From Polynucleobacter meluiroseus (GTDB taxonomy: Bacteria > Pseudomonadota > Gammaproteobacteria > Burkholderiales > Burkholderiaceae): a stretch of 10,701 nt of DNA. The translations under genes were made by a program, and so were the position numbers. The DNA is taken from the NCBI GenBank assembly GCA_943329505.2, contig CALQED020000022.1, forward strand, positions 1 through 10,701, written 5' to 3'. The notes beneath the pieces were generated by a model. The model worked only from the letters and a program-made list of their open reading frames with translations, was not told the origin of the DNA and searched no databases. Shown in pieces: positions 1 to 10,701 of this stretch (within the stretch, counting starts at the first letter, position 1; each line of letters opens with the position of its first letter).

Positions 1-1537
1 ATTCTGGCAAGGCTTGGGTTAATTGCTCAAAACTTTCTACTGCGGTTTGTAATTGCAAAGCTTCTGATTATTCAATTAATGGACAAACCCAATAAGCCTG
101 CAAACCTTTTGAGAGCCAACTCTGTAGACCGCCAATCACTTCATCTCGGCGGCTGGCTTTAATGACCTTTGTAGCAATTGGCTTTCGACCTGGCGGTAAT
201 TCATCGATTGCAGATACGTCTAAGTCGGCGTAATAGGTCATCGCCAAAGTACGTGGAATCGGGGTTGCAGACATCATTAACTGATGACAATAAAACAATT
301 CAGAGCCAACGCGCTGCTGAATCTCTAGCCGCTGACGCACTCCAAAACGATGTTGCTCATCGATAACAGCTAAGCCCAATTTAGCAAAACTCACATTCTC
401 CTGAATGAGTGCGTGCGTACCAATAATGAGTTGCGCACCACCGCCCTCAATCATCTCTTGAGCTAAACGTTTTTCTTTTGCTTTCAAACTACCAGATAGC
501 CAGGCGACTTGAACTCCTAAGGGCTCAAACCACTCTTTCATCTTCAGATAATGTTGCTCAGCCAATATCTCCGTAGGAGCCATCACAGCAGCCTGATAGC
601 CATGGTCCATGACGCGTGCTGCTGCAAGCGCAGCCACGACAGTTTTACCACTACCAACATCGCCCTGAAGGAGACGGTTCATCGGAAAGGATTGAGATAG
701 ATCATTACCAATTTCATCCCAAACGCGAGCCTGGGCTGTCGTTAACTGAAAAGGTAAAGCCTTCAGTAGTCCCGCTTCAAGACTCTTACTCTCGGCTTGT
801 TGTTTAAATCTTGGTGCCTGTCGCTCCCTACGAATAGCATGTGCACGCTTTAAGGAAATTTGTTGGGCAAGTAATTCTTCAAACTGCACACGGCGCCATG
901 CGCGATGGGTGCGCTCCAATAATGCTTGTGTATCAGCATCGGCTGGCGGTTGATGCAAATATGTAATGGCAGATTGCAGGTTCGGCCAATCATGGCTTGG
1001 CAGTAATTCTGTCATCAGTTTTTGAGGCAAGAACTCCGACAAACTGTCTTGCAAACTAGGATCGCGTAAGGCTTGGGTCACTGCCTTACGAATCGCTGCT
1101 TGTGATACACCAGCGCTTGCTGGATAGACCGGGGTCAAGCTCGTTGGCAACGGCGCGTCTGGAGTTACTGCACGAACGGTTGGATGAACCATCTCGGAGC
1201 CTTGGAATCCTTCGCGTATATCTCCTCGCACCCGAATATGTGTACCTACTGCCATTTGCTTTTGCTGGCTTGGGTAGAAATTCAGAAATCGCAATTGCAA
1301 AGTTGCCGTGTCATCTTCTATAGTCACGAGCATCTGCCTCCTGGGCCGAAAGAGGACTTGATTTCGAATCACCACACCCTGAGTCTGCACTGACTGAAAG
1401 CGCCCCTGAATCACCCCCTCCTCAATCGTGCATAACTCTGTCTCATCTTCATAGCGGGACGGAAGATGCAAAGCAAGGGCCATTGGGCTATCTAAACCCA
1501 TTTTTTGAAGTGTATTTGGTGCTTGCTTAGTAGTCAT
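1..1537 (-). pseudogene. recG: ATP-dependent DNA helicase RecG, interrupted by an in-frame stop; C-terminal end beyond the window
   Basis: RecG is a monomeric superfamily 2 helicase that remodels stalled replication forks and branch-migrates Holliday junctions. Counted from the ATG at 1537 (MTTKQ), an N-terminal wedge/OB-fold region with LHLPSRYEDET near residues 23-33 is followed by Walker A GDVGSGKT (292-299), MAPTE, the DEQH box (393-396) and SATPIPR (423-429). Residues up to YWVCPLIE (482-489) align with E. coli RecG. Then comes TAA at 70-68. The same frame continues as SEALQLQTAVESFEQL, which aligns with the E. coli residues after LIEE, and stays open to the window edge. The protein would end at 489 residues against about 690 for the family, losing motifs V and VI and the C-terminal domain. 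A TTG start at 1573 is possible but would overlap queA, so I prefer the ATG. No strong ribosome binding site is visible. Identity is certain; whether the gene is dead, recently mutated or misread is open. Confidence 0.93.
68..70 (-). other. Premature in-frame TAA codon in recG
   Basis: On the minus strand the codons read CCA TTA ATT GAA TAA TCA GAA GCT TTG. RecG homologues such as E. coli have Glu-Glu-Ser-Glu at this place, so TAA stands where GAA (or GAG) is expected. One G-to-T change explains it, with no insertion or deletion. The frame stays open and RecG-like for at least 22 codons to the left edge. No obvious recoding signal is seen, although downstream sequence is limited to 67 bases. 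Confidence 0.9.
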
Positions 1538-1567
1538 CGTTAAAATCCAATACCTGATGGTAATACT

Positions 1568-3768
<2,201 letters not shown>

Positions 3769-3795
3769 TAGCCCTAGAGATGGATTAAGCACCTC

Positions 3796-3810
3796 AAATC
3801 ACCTCCAAAA
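3796..3810 (+). repeat. 15-bp direct repeat, copy 2 (tgt-yajC intergenic)
   Basis: This is an exact second copy of AAATCACCTCCAAAA, 208 bp after the first. Its ACCTCC (3801-3806) can pair with the yajC ribosome binding site GGAGGT (3891-3896), or CAAAACC (3806-3812) can pair with GGTTTTG (3894-3900). Either could mask the site in transcripts reading through from tgt. A regulatory role is inference from complementarity alone. Confidence 0.5.
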
Positions 3811-3834
3811 CCCCATAGCGTTTAGAATTGCGGG

Positions 3835-3863
3835 TTAACGGCTTTCTTTTTCAAGCCTAAAAC
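3835..3863 (+). promoter_or_regulatory. Candidate sigma-70 promoter for yajC-secD-secF
   Basis: TTAACG (3835-3840) and TAAAAC (3858-3863) are separated by 17 bp, and each matches 4 of 6 consensus positions. Transcription would start near 3870, about 30 nt before the yajC ATG. The 133-bp gap after tgt contrasts with the tight packing elsewhere in this gene run and would suit an internal promoter. The match is weak. Confidence 0.3.
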
Positions 3864-3875
3864 TGAAGCAGTTTT
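3859..3875 (+). other. Small perfect inverted repeat upstream of yajC
   Basis: AAAACTG (3859-3865) and CAGTTTT (3869-3875) form a 7-bp stem around a 3-nt loop. The stem is AT-rich and is followed by CAATTAG, not a T run, so it is a poor terminator. It overlaps the candidate -10 element, so it could be an operator-like palindrome or a weak leader hairpin. Confidence 0.35.
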
Positions 3876-3890
3876 CAATTAGTCATTAAC

Positions 3891-3895
3891 GGAGG
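3891..3895 (+). promoter_or_regulatory. Strong ribosome binding site of yajC
   Basis: GGAGG lies 6 nt before the ATG at 3902. It is the best Shine-Dalgarno match among the plus-strand genes here and fixes the yajC start. Confidence 0.8.
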
Positions 3896-3901
3896 TTTTG
3901 T

Positions 3902-4228
3902 ATGTGGATTAGTAACGCTTTTGCTCAGGCTCCAGCCGCGGGCGCAGATGCTGGTGGCTTGATGAGCTTTCTGCCTTTAGTTTTGATGTTTGCAGTGTTG
4001 TATTTCATCATGATTCGCCCACAAATGAAACGCCAAAAAGAAACTAAAGCAATGCTTGAAGCTTTAGCAGTTGGCGATGAGGTAGTGACTGTTGGCGGCA
4101 TTATGGGCAAAGTCACTGCATTGAAAGATCAAGTAGTTACCGTTGAAATTTCTGCAGGCACTGAAGTCCAATTGCAAAAAGGTGCTATCACTACCGTATT
4201 ACCAAAAGGCACATTGAAGTCTGCTTAA
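3902..4228 (+). CDS. yajC: Sec translocon accessory subunit YajC
   Basis: YajC is a small single-span inner-membrane protein that associates with SecD and SecF and with SecYEG during protein export. The 108-residue product has a short N-terminal segment with an Ala/Gly-rich stretch (8-19), one membrane helix at about 20-38 (LMSFLPLVLMFAVLYFIMI), then the family signature RPQMKRQKE (39-47). A cytoplasmic domain with VGDEVVTVGGIMGKV (57-71) and short beta-strand repeats follows. Length matches E. coli YajC (110). The start is fixed by a strong GGAGG. secD begins 25 bp after the stop, so the two are almost certainly co-transcribed. Confidence 0.97.
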   Translation: MWISNAFAQAPAAGADAGGLMSFLPLVLMFAVLYFIMIRPQMKRQKETKAMLEALAVGDEVVTVGGIMGKVTALKDQVVTVEISAGTEVQLQKGAITTVLPKGTLKSA

Positions 4229-4253
4229 TACCTTTGTTTAAAAGTATCCTGCT

Positions 4254-6113
4254 ATGAATCGTTACCCCCTCTGGAAATATCTAGTTATCGTCGTTGCTTT
4301 ACTGATCGGCGGACTTTATTCATTACCGAATTTCTATGGTGAGGCGCCAGCGGTTCAAGTCTCGTCCGCCAAGCCAACCATTAAGGTTGATTTGGCGACC
4401 CAGTCTCGAGTTGAGAAGATTCTGGCTGAGGCAAATATCAACAGTACTGGTATCTTTTTTGAGAGTGCTGGTAATGTAGGCTCTATCAAAATTCGTTTCA
4501 ACAATACTGATATTCAATTGCGTGCACGTGATCTCATACAGCAAAAATTAAATGTAGATCAGAATGATCCCAACTATACAGTTGCATTAAACCTTTTGTC
4601 TAATACACCAGGCTGGCTAAATGCAATTAACGCCTTGCCAATGCCCCTAGGTCTGGACTTGCGCGGGGGGGTCTATTTCCTCCTGCAAGTAGATATGAAG
4701 GGGGCTGTACAAAAGAAAATTACTTCTTTAGCAACCGATATCCGCAGTCAATTACGCGATAAAAATATTCGTCATCAAGGGATTGATCGTAATCCAGAAT
4801 CCCTATCAATTAATTTTGGTAGTAACGATGAAGCAGAAAGTGCTCGCATACTTTTAAATACCTCTCAGCCCGATCTAGTGTGGCTAGTCAAAACCAGTGG
4901 TGGCGCGGTCAAGCTCTTTGGTGAATTCAAACCCAAAGCCTTACAAGAGGTACAAGATAGCGCGGTTAAACAAAATATCATTACCTTAAATAAGCGCGTC
5001 AATGAATTAGCAGTAAAAGAGCCTGTAATTCAACAACAGGGTGCTGAGCGCATCGTAGTGCAATTACCAGGCGTTCAAGATACTGCTCGCGCCAAAGATA
5101 TTATTGGCCGCACTGCAACACTGGAATCTCGCCTTGCAGACCCTATTGTTTCTTCAATTGGCCTTGGTGAAACCCCGCCCCCAGGAATGGATACTTTCCG
5201 TTTTGGTGAAAACCGTTTGGGCGTATTTAAAAAATCAGTCATTTTTAGCGGTGACCGCATCACTGACGCCAGCGCTGGCTTTGATCAAAACCAACGTCCA
5301 GCAGTGAACATCTCATTAGATGCCGCTGGTGGTCGAGTCATGCAAGAAGTGACCCGTGAAAATATTGGTAAACCCATGGGTATGATCTTGTTCGAAAAAG
5401 GCAAAGGTGAAGTTCTTACTATTGCCACTATCCAAAGTGAGTTTGGCTCTAAATTTCAGATTACTGGGCAACCCACCACCGAGAGTGCGAACGACCTAGC
5501 CCTTTTACTGCGTGCCGGCTCTTTAGCGGCCCCGATGGAAATCATTGAAGAGCGCACGATTGGACCAAGCTTGGGCGCTGAAAATATTGAAAAGGGCTTT
5601 AAGTCCCTCTTAATTGGATTTGCAGCGATCGCGATATTCATGATGGCCTACTACTTGCTGTTTGGCACTTTCTCCGTTGTTGCCTTGGCTGTGAACTTGT
5701 TATTGTTAATTTCCGTACTATCTATGCTGCAAGCCACTCTGACCTTACCAGGTATTGCGGCGATGGCATTAGCACTGGGTATGGCGATTGACTCGAACGT
5801 GTTAATTAACGAACGTATTCGCGAGGAACTGCGCAATGGTTCTTCTCCACAAACTGCGATTGCAGTGGGCTTTGATAAAGCCTGGGCAACCATCTTAGAC
5901 TCCAACGTAACCACCTTAATCGCCGGCCTTGCGCTCTTAGCTTTTGGCTCTGGCCCTATTAAAGGATTTGCTGTGGTTCACTGTCTAGGCATTCTGACTT
6001 CGATGTTTTCGGCTGTCTTCTTCTCTCGTGGCCTCGTCAATCTTTGGTATGGCAGAAATAAGAAGGTTCAAAAACTCGCGATCGGCCAAGTTTGGCGCGC
6101 ACAGGAGAAATAA
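4254..6113 (+). CDS. secD: Protein translocase subunit SecD
   Basis: SecD with SecF uses the proton-motive force to pull and release preproteins on the periplasmic side of SecYEG. The 619-residue protein (E. coli 615) starts MNRYPLWKY, as in E. coli. Membrane helix 1 lies at about 9-24, and a large periplasmic P1 region includes LGLDLRGGVYFLLQVDM (132-148). Five further helices lie between about 450 and 597. The helix 4 signature GMAIDSNVLINERIREE (509-525) contains Asp513, matching E. coli Asp519, required for proton-coupled function. It follows yajC by 25 bp with little Shine-Dalgarno complementarity, and secF starts 3 bp after its stop. It is an intact RND-superfamily member. Confidence 0.99.
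   Translation: MNRYPLWKYLVIVVALLIGGLYSLPNFYGEAPAVQVSSAKPTIKVDLATQSRVEKILAEANINSTGIFFESAGNVGSIKIRFNNTDIQLRARDLIQQKLNVDQNDPNYTVALNLLSNTPGWLNAINALPMPLGLDLRGGVYFLLQVDMKGAVQKKITSLATDIRSQLRDKNIRHQGIDRNPESLSINFGSNDEAESARILLNTSQPDLVWLVKTSGGAVKLFGEFKPKALQEVQDSAVKQNIITLNKRVNELAVKEPVIQQQGAERIVVQLPGVQDTARAKDIIGRTATLESRLADPIVSSIGLGETPPPGMDTFRFGENRLGVFKKSVIFSGDRITDASAGFDQNQRPAVNISLDAAGGRVMQEVTRENIGKPMGMILFEKGKGEVLTIATIQSEFGSKFQITGQPTTESANDLALLLRAGSLAAPMEIIEERTIGPSLGAENIEKGFKSLLIGFAAIAIFMMAYYLLFGTFSVVALAVNLLLLISVLSMLQATLTLPGIAAMALALGMAIDSNVLINERIREELRNGSSPQTAIAVGFDKAWATILDSNVTTLIAGLALLAFGSGPIKGFAVVHCLGILTSMFSAVFFSRGLVNLWYGRNKKVQKLAIGQVWRAQEK
6103..6107 (+). promoter_or_regulatory. Ribosome binding site of secF
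   Basis: AGGAG inside the last codons of secD lies 9 nt before the ATG at 6117, supporting that start and tight coupling of secD and secF translation. Confidence 0.65.
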
Positions 6114-6116
6114 GCC

Positions 6117-7091
6117 ATGGAATTTTTTCGCATCAAAAAAGATATTCCGTTCATGCGTCATGCATTGGCGCTCAATGCAATTTCTTTAATTACTTTTTTA
6201 GCAGCCGTTTTCTTTCTCTGGCATAACGGCTTACATCTTTCCATTGAATTCACTGGTGGCACGGTCATGGAGGTCACCTATCCTCAAACTGCACCTCTGG
6301 ATTCGATTCGCTCTAAAGTTGAAAAACTTGGTTACGCAGATACTCAAATCCAAAACTTTGGCAGTTCACGCGACATCATGATTCGCCTGCCCCTGCAAAA
6401 GGATGCTGAAGGAAAATTGATTTCATCTGCTGACCAAAGCAATGCAGTGATGCAAGCTCTTGACCCAGCTTCATCTGGAGCCAAACTGCAACGGGTTGAA
6501 TTCGTTGGCCCACAAGTTGGTCAAGAGCTCGCCATTGATGGCTTAAAAGCACTGATATTTGTCATTATCGGCATCGTGGTTTATCTCTCTTTCCGTTTTG
6601 AGTGGAAATTCGCGCTTGCCGGCATCATTGCAAACCTCCATGACATTGTGATCATCCTTGGGTTCTTTGCGTTTTTCCAATGGGAATTCTCACTCTCTGT
6701 ATTGGCAGCCGTCTTGGCAGTCTTGGGTTACTCCGTTAATGAATCCGTGGTGATCTTTGATCGTATTCGCGAGAACTTCCGTAAATACCGCAAGATGAAT
6801 ACTCGCGAAATTATTGATAACGCTATTACCAGCACGATTAGTCGAACGGTGATTACCCATGGTAGTACTGAGATGATGGTTCTTGCCATGCTTATCTTTG
6901 GTGGGCCAACACTGTTCTACTTTGCCTTAGCGCTGACCATCGGTATTTTGTTTGGCATCTACTCTTCAGTCTTCGTTGCTGCAGCGCTAGCAATGTGGCT
7001 TGGCGTTACCCGCGAAGATTTGATTAAGGGCGATAAAAAGCCAGATGATAATGCGCGTAATGATGACCCGAATTTCGGGGCACGGGTTTAA
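6117..7091 (+). CDS. secF: Protein translocase subunit SecF
   Basis: SecF is the partner of SecD in the accessory Sec complex of the inner membrane. The 324-residue product (E. coli 323) has helix 1 at about 18-35, then LSIEFTGGTVMEV (41-53), a periplasmic domain with IQNFGSSRDIMIRLP (78-92) and VEFVGPQVG (127-135), and five more helices at about 143-295. GYSVNESVVIFDRIREN (204-220) is the helix 4 signature; Arg216 matches E. coli Arg220. Glu209 sits where E. coli has Asp213, a residue linked to proton transfer, so the acid is kept but lengthened. The cytoplasmic tail is rich in Asp, Lys and Asn. It ends the queA-tgt-yajC-secD-secF run and faces waaA, with 13 bp between stops and no clear terminator. 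Confidence 0.99.
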   Translation: MEFFRIKKDIPFMRHALALNAISLITFLAAVFFLWHNGLHLSIEFTGGTVMEVTYPQTAPLDSIRSKVEKLGYADTQIQNFGSSRDIMIRLPLQKDAEGKLISSADQSNAVMQALDPASSGAKLQRVEFVGPQVGQELAIDGLKALIFVIIGIVVYLSFRFEWKFALAGIIANLHDIVIILGFFAFFQWEFSLSVLAAVLAVLGYSVNESVVIFDRIRENFRKYRKMNTREIIDNAITSTISRTVITHGSTEMMVLAMLIFGGPTLFYFALALTIGILFGIYSSVFVAAALAMWLGVTREDLIKGDKKPDDNARNDDPNFGARV

Positions 7092-7104
7092 GATAAAAGC
7101 GAGC

Positions 7105-9878
<2,774 letters not shown>

Positions 9879-9880
9879 TC

Positions 9881-9907
9881 ATTTTAATGCGTTCTGGGCT
9901 TGGACAA
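9881..9907 (-). promoter_or_regulatory. Candidate purB promoter, overlapping the divergent promoter
   Basis: On the minus strand TTGTCC (9907-9902) and TAAAAT (9886-9881; 5 of 6 to consensus) are spaced by only 15 bp, which is short. Transcription would start near 9875, leaving a leader of about 33 nt to the GTG. The -35 hexamer nearly coincides with that of the divergent transferase promoter. Weak support. Confidence 0.25.
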
Positions 9908-9930
9908 ACCTGAGTTTAAGTGGCTATACT
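9901..9930 (+). promoter_or_regulatory. Sigma-70-like promoter of the glutathione S-transferase gene
   Basis: TGGACA (9901-9906; 5 of 6 to TTGACA) and TATACT (9925-9930; 5 of 6 to TATAAT) are 18 bp apart. Transcription should start near 9937, next to the ATG at 9938, and no Shine-Dalgarno sequence is present, so the mRNA is probably leaderless. This also argues against the upstream GTG at 9920, which lies inside the promoter. Confidence 0.6.
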
Positions 9931-9937
9931 GTGCCCC

Positions 9938-10552
9938 ATGAAACTTATTGGATCCCTTACAAGCCCCTATGTACGCAAAGTACGCATCGTTTTCTTGGAG
10001 AAAAAGGTAGATGTTGACCTTGAAATTGAGAACGTTTGGGCCGCTGACACCAAAATTGCTATTGCCAACCCTCTTGGGAAGGTCCCCTGCCTTATTTCGG
10101 ATGATGGAGAGGCAATCTATGACTCCAGAGTCATTGCTGAGTACGCTGATGCCCTAAGCCCCGTGAGCAAGCTCATTCCTGCGGACAATCGCGAGCGAGC
10201 CACCGTAAAAACTTGGGAGGCCTTAGCTGATGGCGTTTTGGATGCCAGTATTTTGACGCGCTTAGAGCTGACTTGGCGTCCAGCAGACCAGCAAAGTTCA
10301 GCTTGGATTGATCGTCAGCTAGGCAAAATTCAAAACTCACTGCGCCAGATGTCTGAAAAACTGGGTGGAAATGTTTGGTGTCATGGCAATCAAATGACCT
10401 TGGCTGATGTTACTGTTGGATGCGCACTTGGTTATTTGCTATTCCGCTTTCCAGATATCAAATGGCAAGTTCAATATCCTAACCTTGATCGCTTGTATCA
10501 AAAATTATTACAACGCCCTTCATTTATTGAAACTGAACCGCCTGCCGCATAA
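9938..10552 (+). CDS. Glutathione S-transferase family protein, YibF-like
   Basis: This soluble protein of 204 residues has the two-domain glutathione transferase fold. The thioredoxin-like N-terminal domain has SLTSPYVRK (6-14), where Ser9 could be the thiol-activating residue. NPLGKVPCL follows with the cis-proline Pro50, then YDSRVIAEY with Asp62-Ser63 for the glutathione gamma-glutamyl group. The helical C-terminal domain contains EALADGVLDA (94-103), the N-capping box TLAD (154-157) and GYLLFR (165-170). The C-terminal FIETEPPA and overall sequence resemble E. coli YibF, whose physiological substrate is unclear. I start at the ATG at 9938, which aligns with YibF MKLVGS. The gene is divergent from purB and convergent with mnmA, so it is probably transcribed alone. 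Substrate cannot be predicted. Confidence 0.9.
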   Translation: MKLIGSLTSPYVRKVRIVFLEKKVDVDLEIENVWAADTKIAIANPLGKVPCLISDDGEAIYDSRVIAEYADALSPVSKLIPADNRERATVKTWEALADGVLDASILTRLELTWRPADQQSSAWIDRQLGKIQNSLRQMSEKLGGNVWCHGNQMTLADVTVGCALGYLLFRFPDIKWQVQYPNLDRLYQKLLQRPSFIETEPPAA

Positions 10553-10586
10553 TTTTAGTGATAAGAAATTAGGTTGATTGCTGCAA

Positions 10587-10701
10587 TTAGGCGGAAATAA
10601 TTCCGCCACCCAAACAAATGTCGCCGTCATACAAGACTGCAGATTGTCCAGGCGTTACAGCCCATTGCGCTTCTGAAAAATTCAAACTGAAATTGAAGGG
10701 C
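10587..10701 (-). CDS. mnmA: tRNA-specific 2-thiouridylase MnmA, C-terminal end only
   Basis: MnmA (TrmU) thiolates uridine 34 of tRNAs for Lys, Glu and Gln, with sulfur relayed to it by the Tus system in E. coli. Only the last 37 complete codons are present. On the minus strand they read through [17 protein letters not shown] and [10 protein letters not shown] to TAA at 10589-10587. This is the C-terminal beta-barrel signature of the family; the E. coli protein has [22 protein letters not shown] at the same place. The ATP-pyrophosphatase and catalytic cysteine domains lie outside the window. The stop is 34 bp from the end of the convergent glutathione transferase gene. Confidence 0.93.
   Translation of the reverse strand, partial: PFNFSLNFSEAQWAVTPGQSAVLYDGDICLGGGIISA
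10590..10607. other. Perfect 7-bp inverted repeat at the mnmA 3' end
   Basis: GGCGGAA, a 4-nt loop (ATAA) and TTCCGCC form a GC-rich hairpin inside the last mnmA codons (Gly-Gly-Ile-Ile-Ser-Ala). No T run follows on either strand, so it is not a canonical intrinsic terminator. It could still limit 3' decay or pause polymerase between the converging transcripts. Confidence 0.4.

Noticed and set aside
1..67. Sequence left of the recG stop as a separate small gene or intergenic region
   Set aside because: It translates in the recG frame into residues matching RecG just after LIEE, so it is recG sequence.
1102..1393. Overlapping plus-strand open frames opposite recG
   Set aside because: They are antisense to conserved RecG codons and have no coding features of their own.
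5651..5914. 87-codon open frame opposite secD
   Set aside because: It lies antisense to the membrane-helix region of SecD, where codon bias opens the reverse frame. No ribosome binding site or family signal is seen.
9920..9937. Upstream GTG start adding 6 residues to the glutathione transferase
   Set aside because: The codon lies just before the TATACT promoter element and would lie upstream of the predicted transcription start. Family members begin at MKL.
10590..10607. Hairpin as a Rho-independent terminator for mnmA or the transferase gene
   Set aside because: The stem is good but no T run follows on either strand, and it lies inside conserved mnmA codons.

Overview
The window is a chromosomal housekeeping stretch of a betaproteobacterium. 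Moderate-to-low GC, betaproteobacterial-style protein sequences, and Kdo transferase next to adenylosuccinate lyase and a YibF-like glutathione transferase all suggest Burkholderiaceae. Polynucleobacter or a close relative is my best guess. The genus is inferred from overall character, not from a marker gene. I see no mobile element, CRISPR array, tRNA or rRNA, and no sign of recent transfer.

Layout: (1) 1-1537, minus strand: recG (ATP-dependent branch-migration helicase), running off the left edge and interrupted by an in-frame TAA at 68-70. (2) 1568-7091, plus strand: queA, tgt, yajC, secD, secF, a classic proteobacterial order. It joins the last enzymes of queuosine tRNA modification to the accessory Sec translocon. 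A 133-bp gap before yajC holds a candidate promoter, a small inverted repeat and a strong ribosome binding site. (3) 9842-7105, minus strand: purB then waaA, overlapping by 4 bp (GTGA), convergent with secF with only 13 bp between the stops. (4) 9938-10552, plus strand: a YibF-like glutathione S-transferase, divergent from purB. Its sigma-70-like promoter sits so close to the ATG that the mRNA is probably leaderless. (5) 10587-10701, minus strand: the 3' end of mnmA, convergent with the glutathione transferase gene.

Functional links: QueA and Tgt act on the wobble base (position 34) of GUN-anticodon tRNAs. MnmA thiolates U34 of another tRNA set, so wobble modification appears twice. YajC, SecD and SecF form the inner-membrane complex that helps SecYEG/SecA complete export. 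WaaA adds Kdo to lipid A. PurB serves purine synthesis. The transferase is an uncharacterised thiol-transferase-fold protein.

I found no new multi-gene system. The most notable observation is the recG nonsense codon: reading continues in frame and RecG-like on both sides of one GAA-to-TAA-type change, and the stop would remove helicase motifs V and VI. Lesser observations are the probable leaderless transferase mRNA, a 15-bp repeat carrying a copy of the 16S rRNA anti-Shine-Dalgarno sequence upstream of yajC, and a Glu in SecF where E. coli has Asp213.
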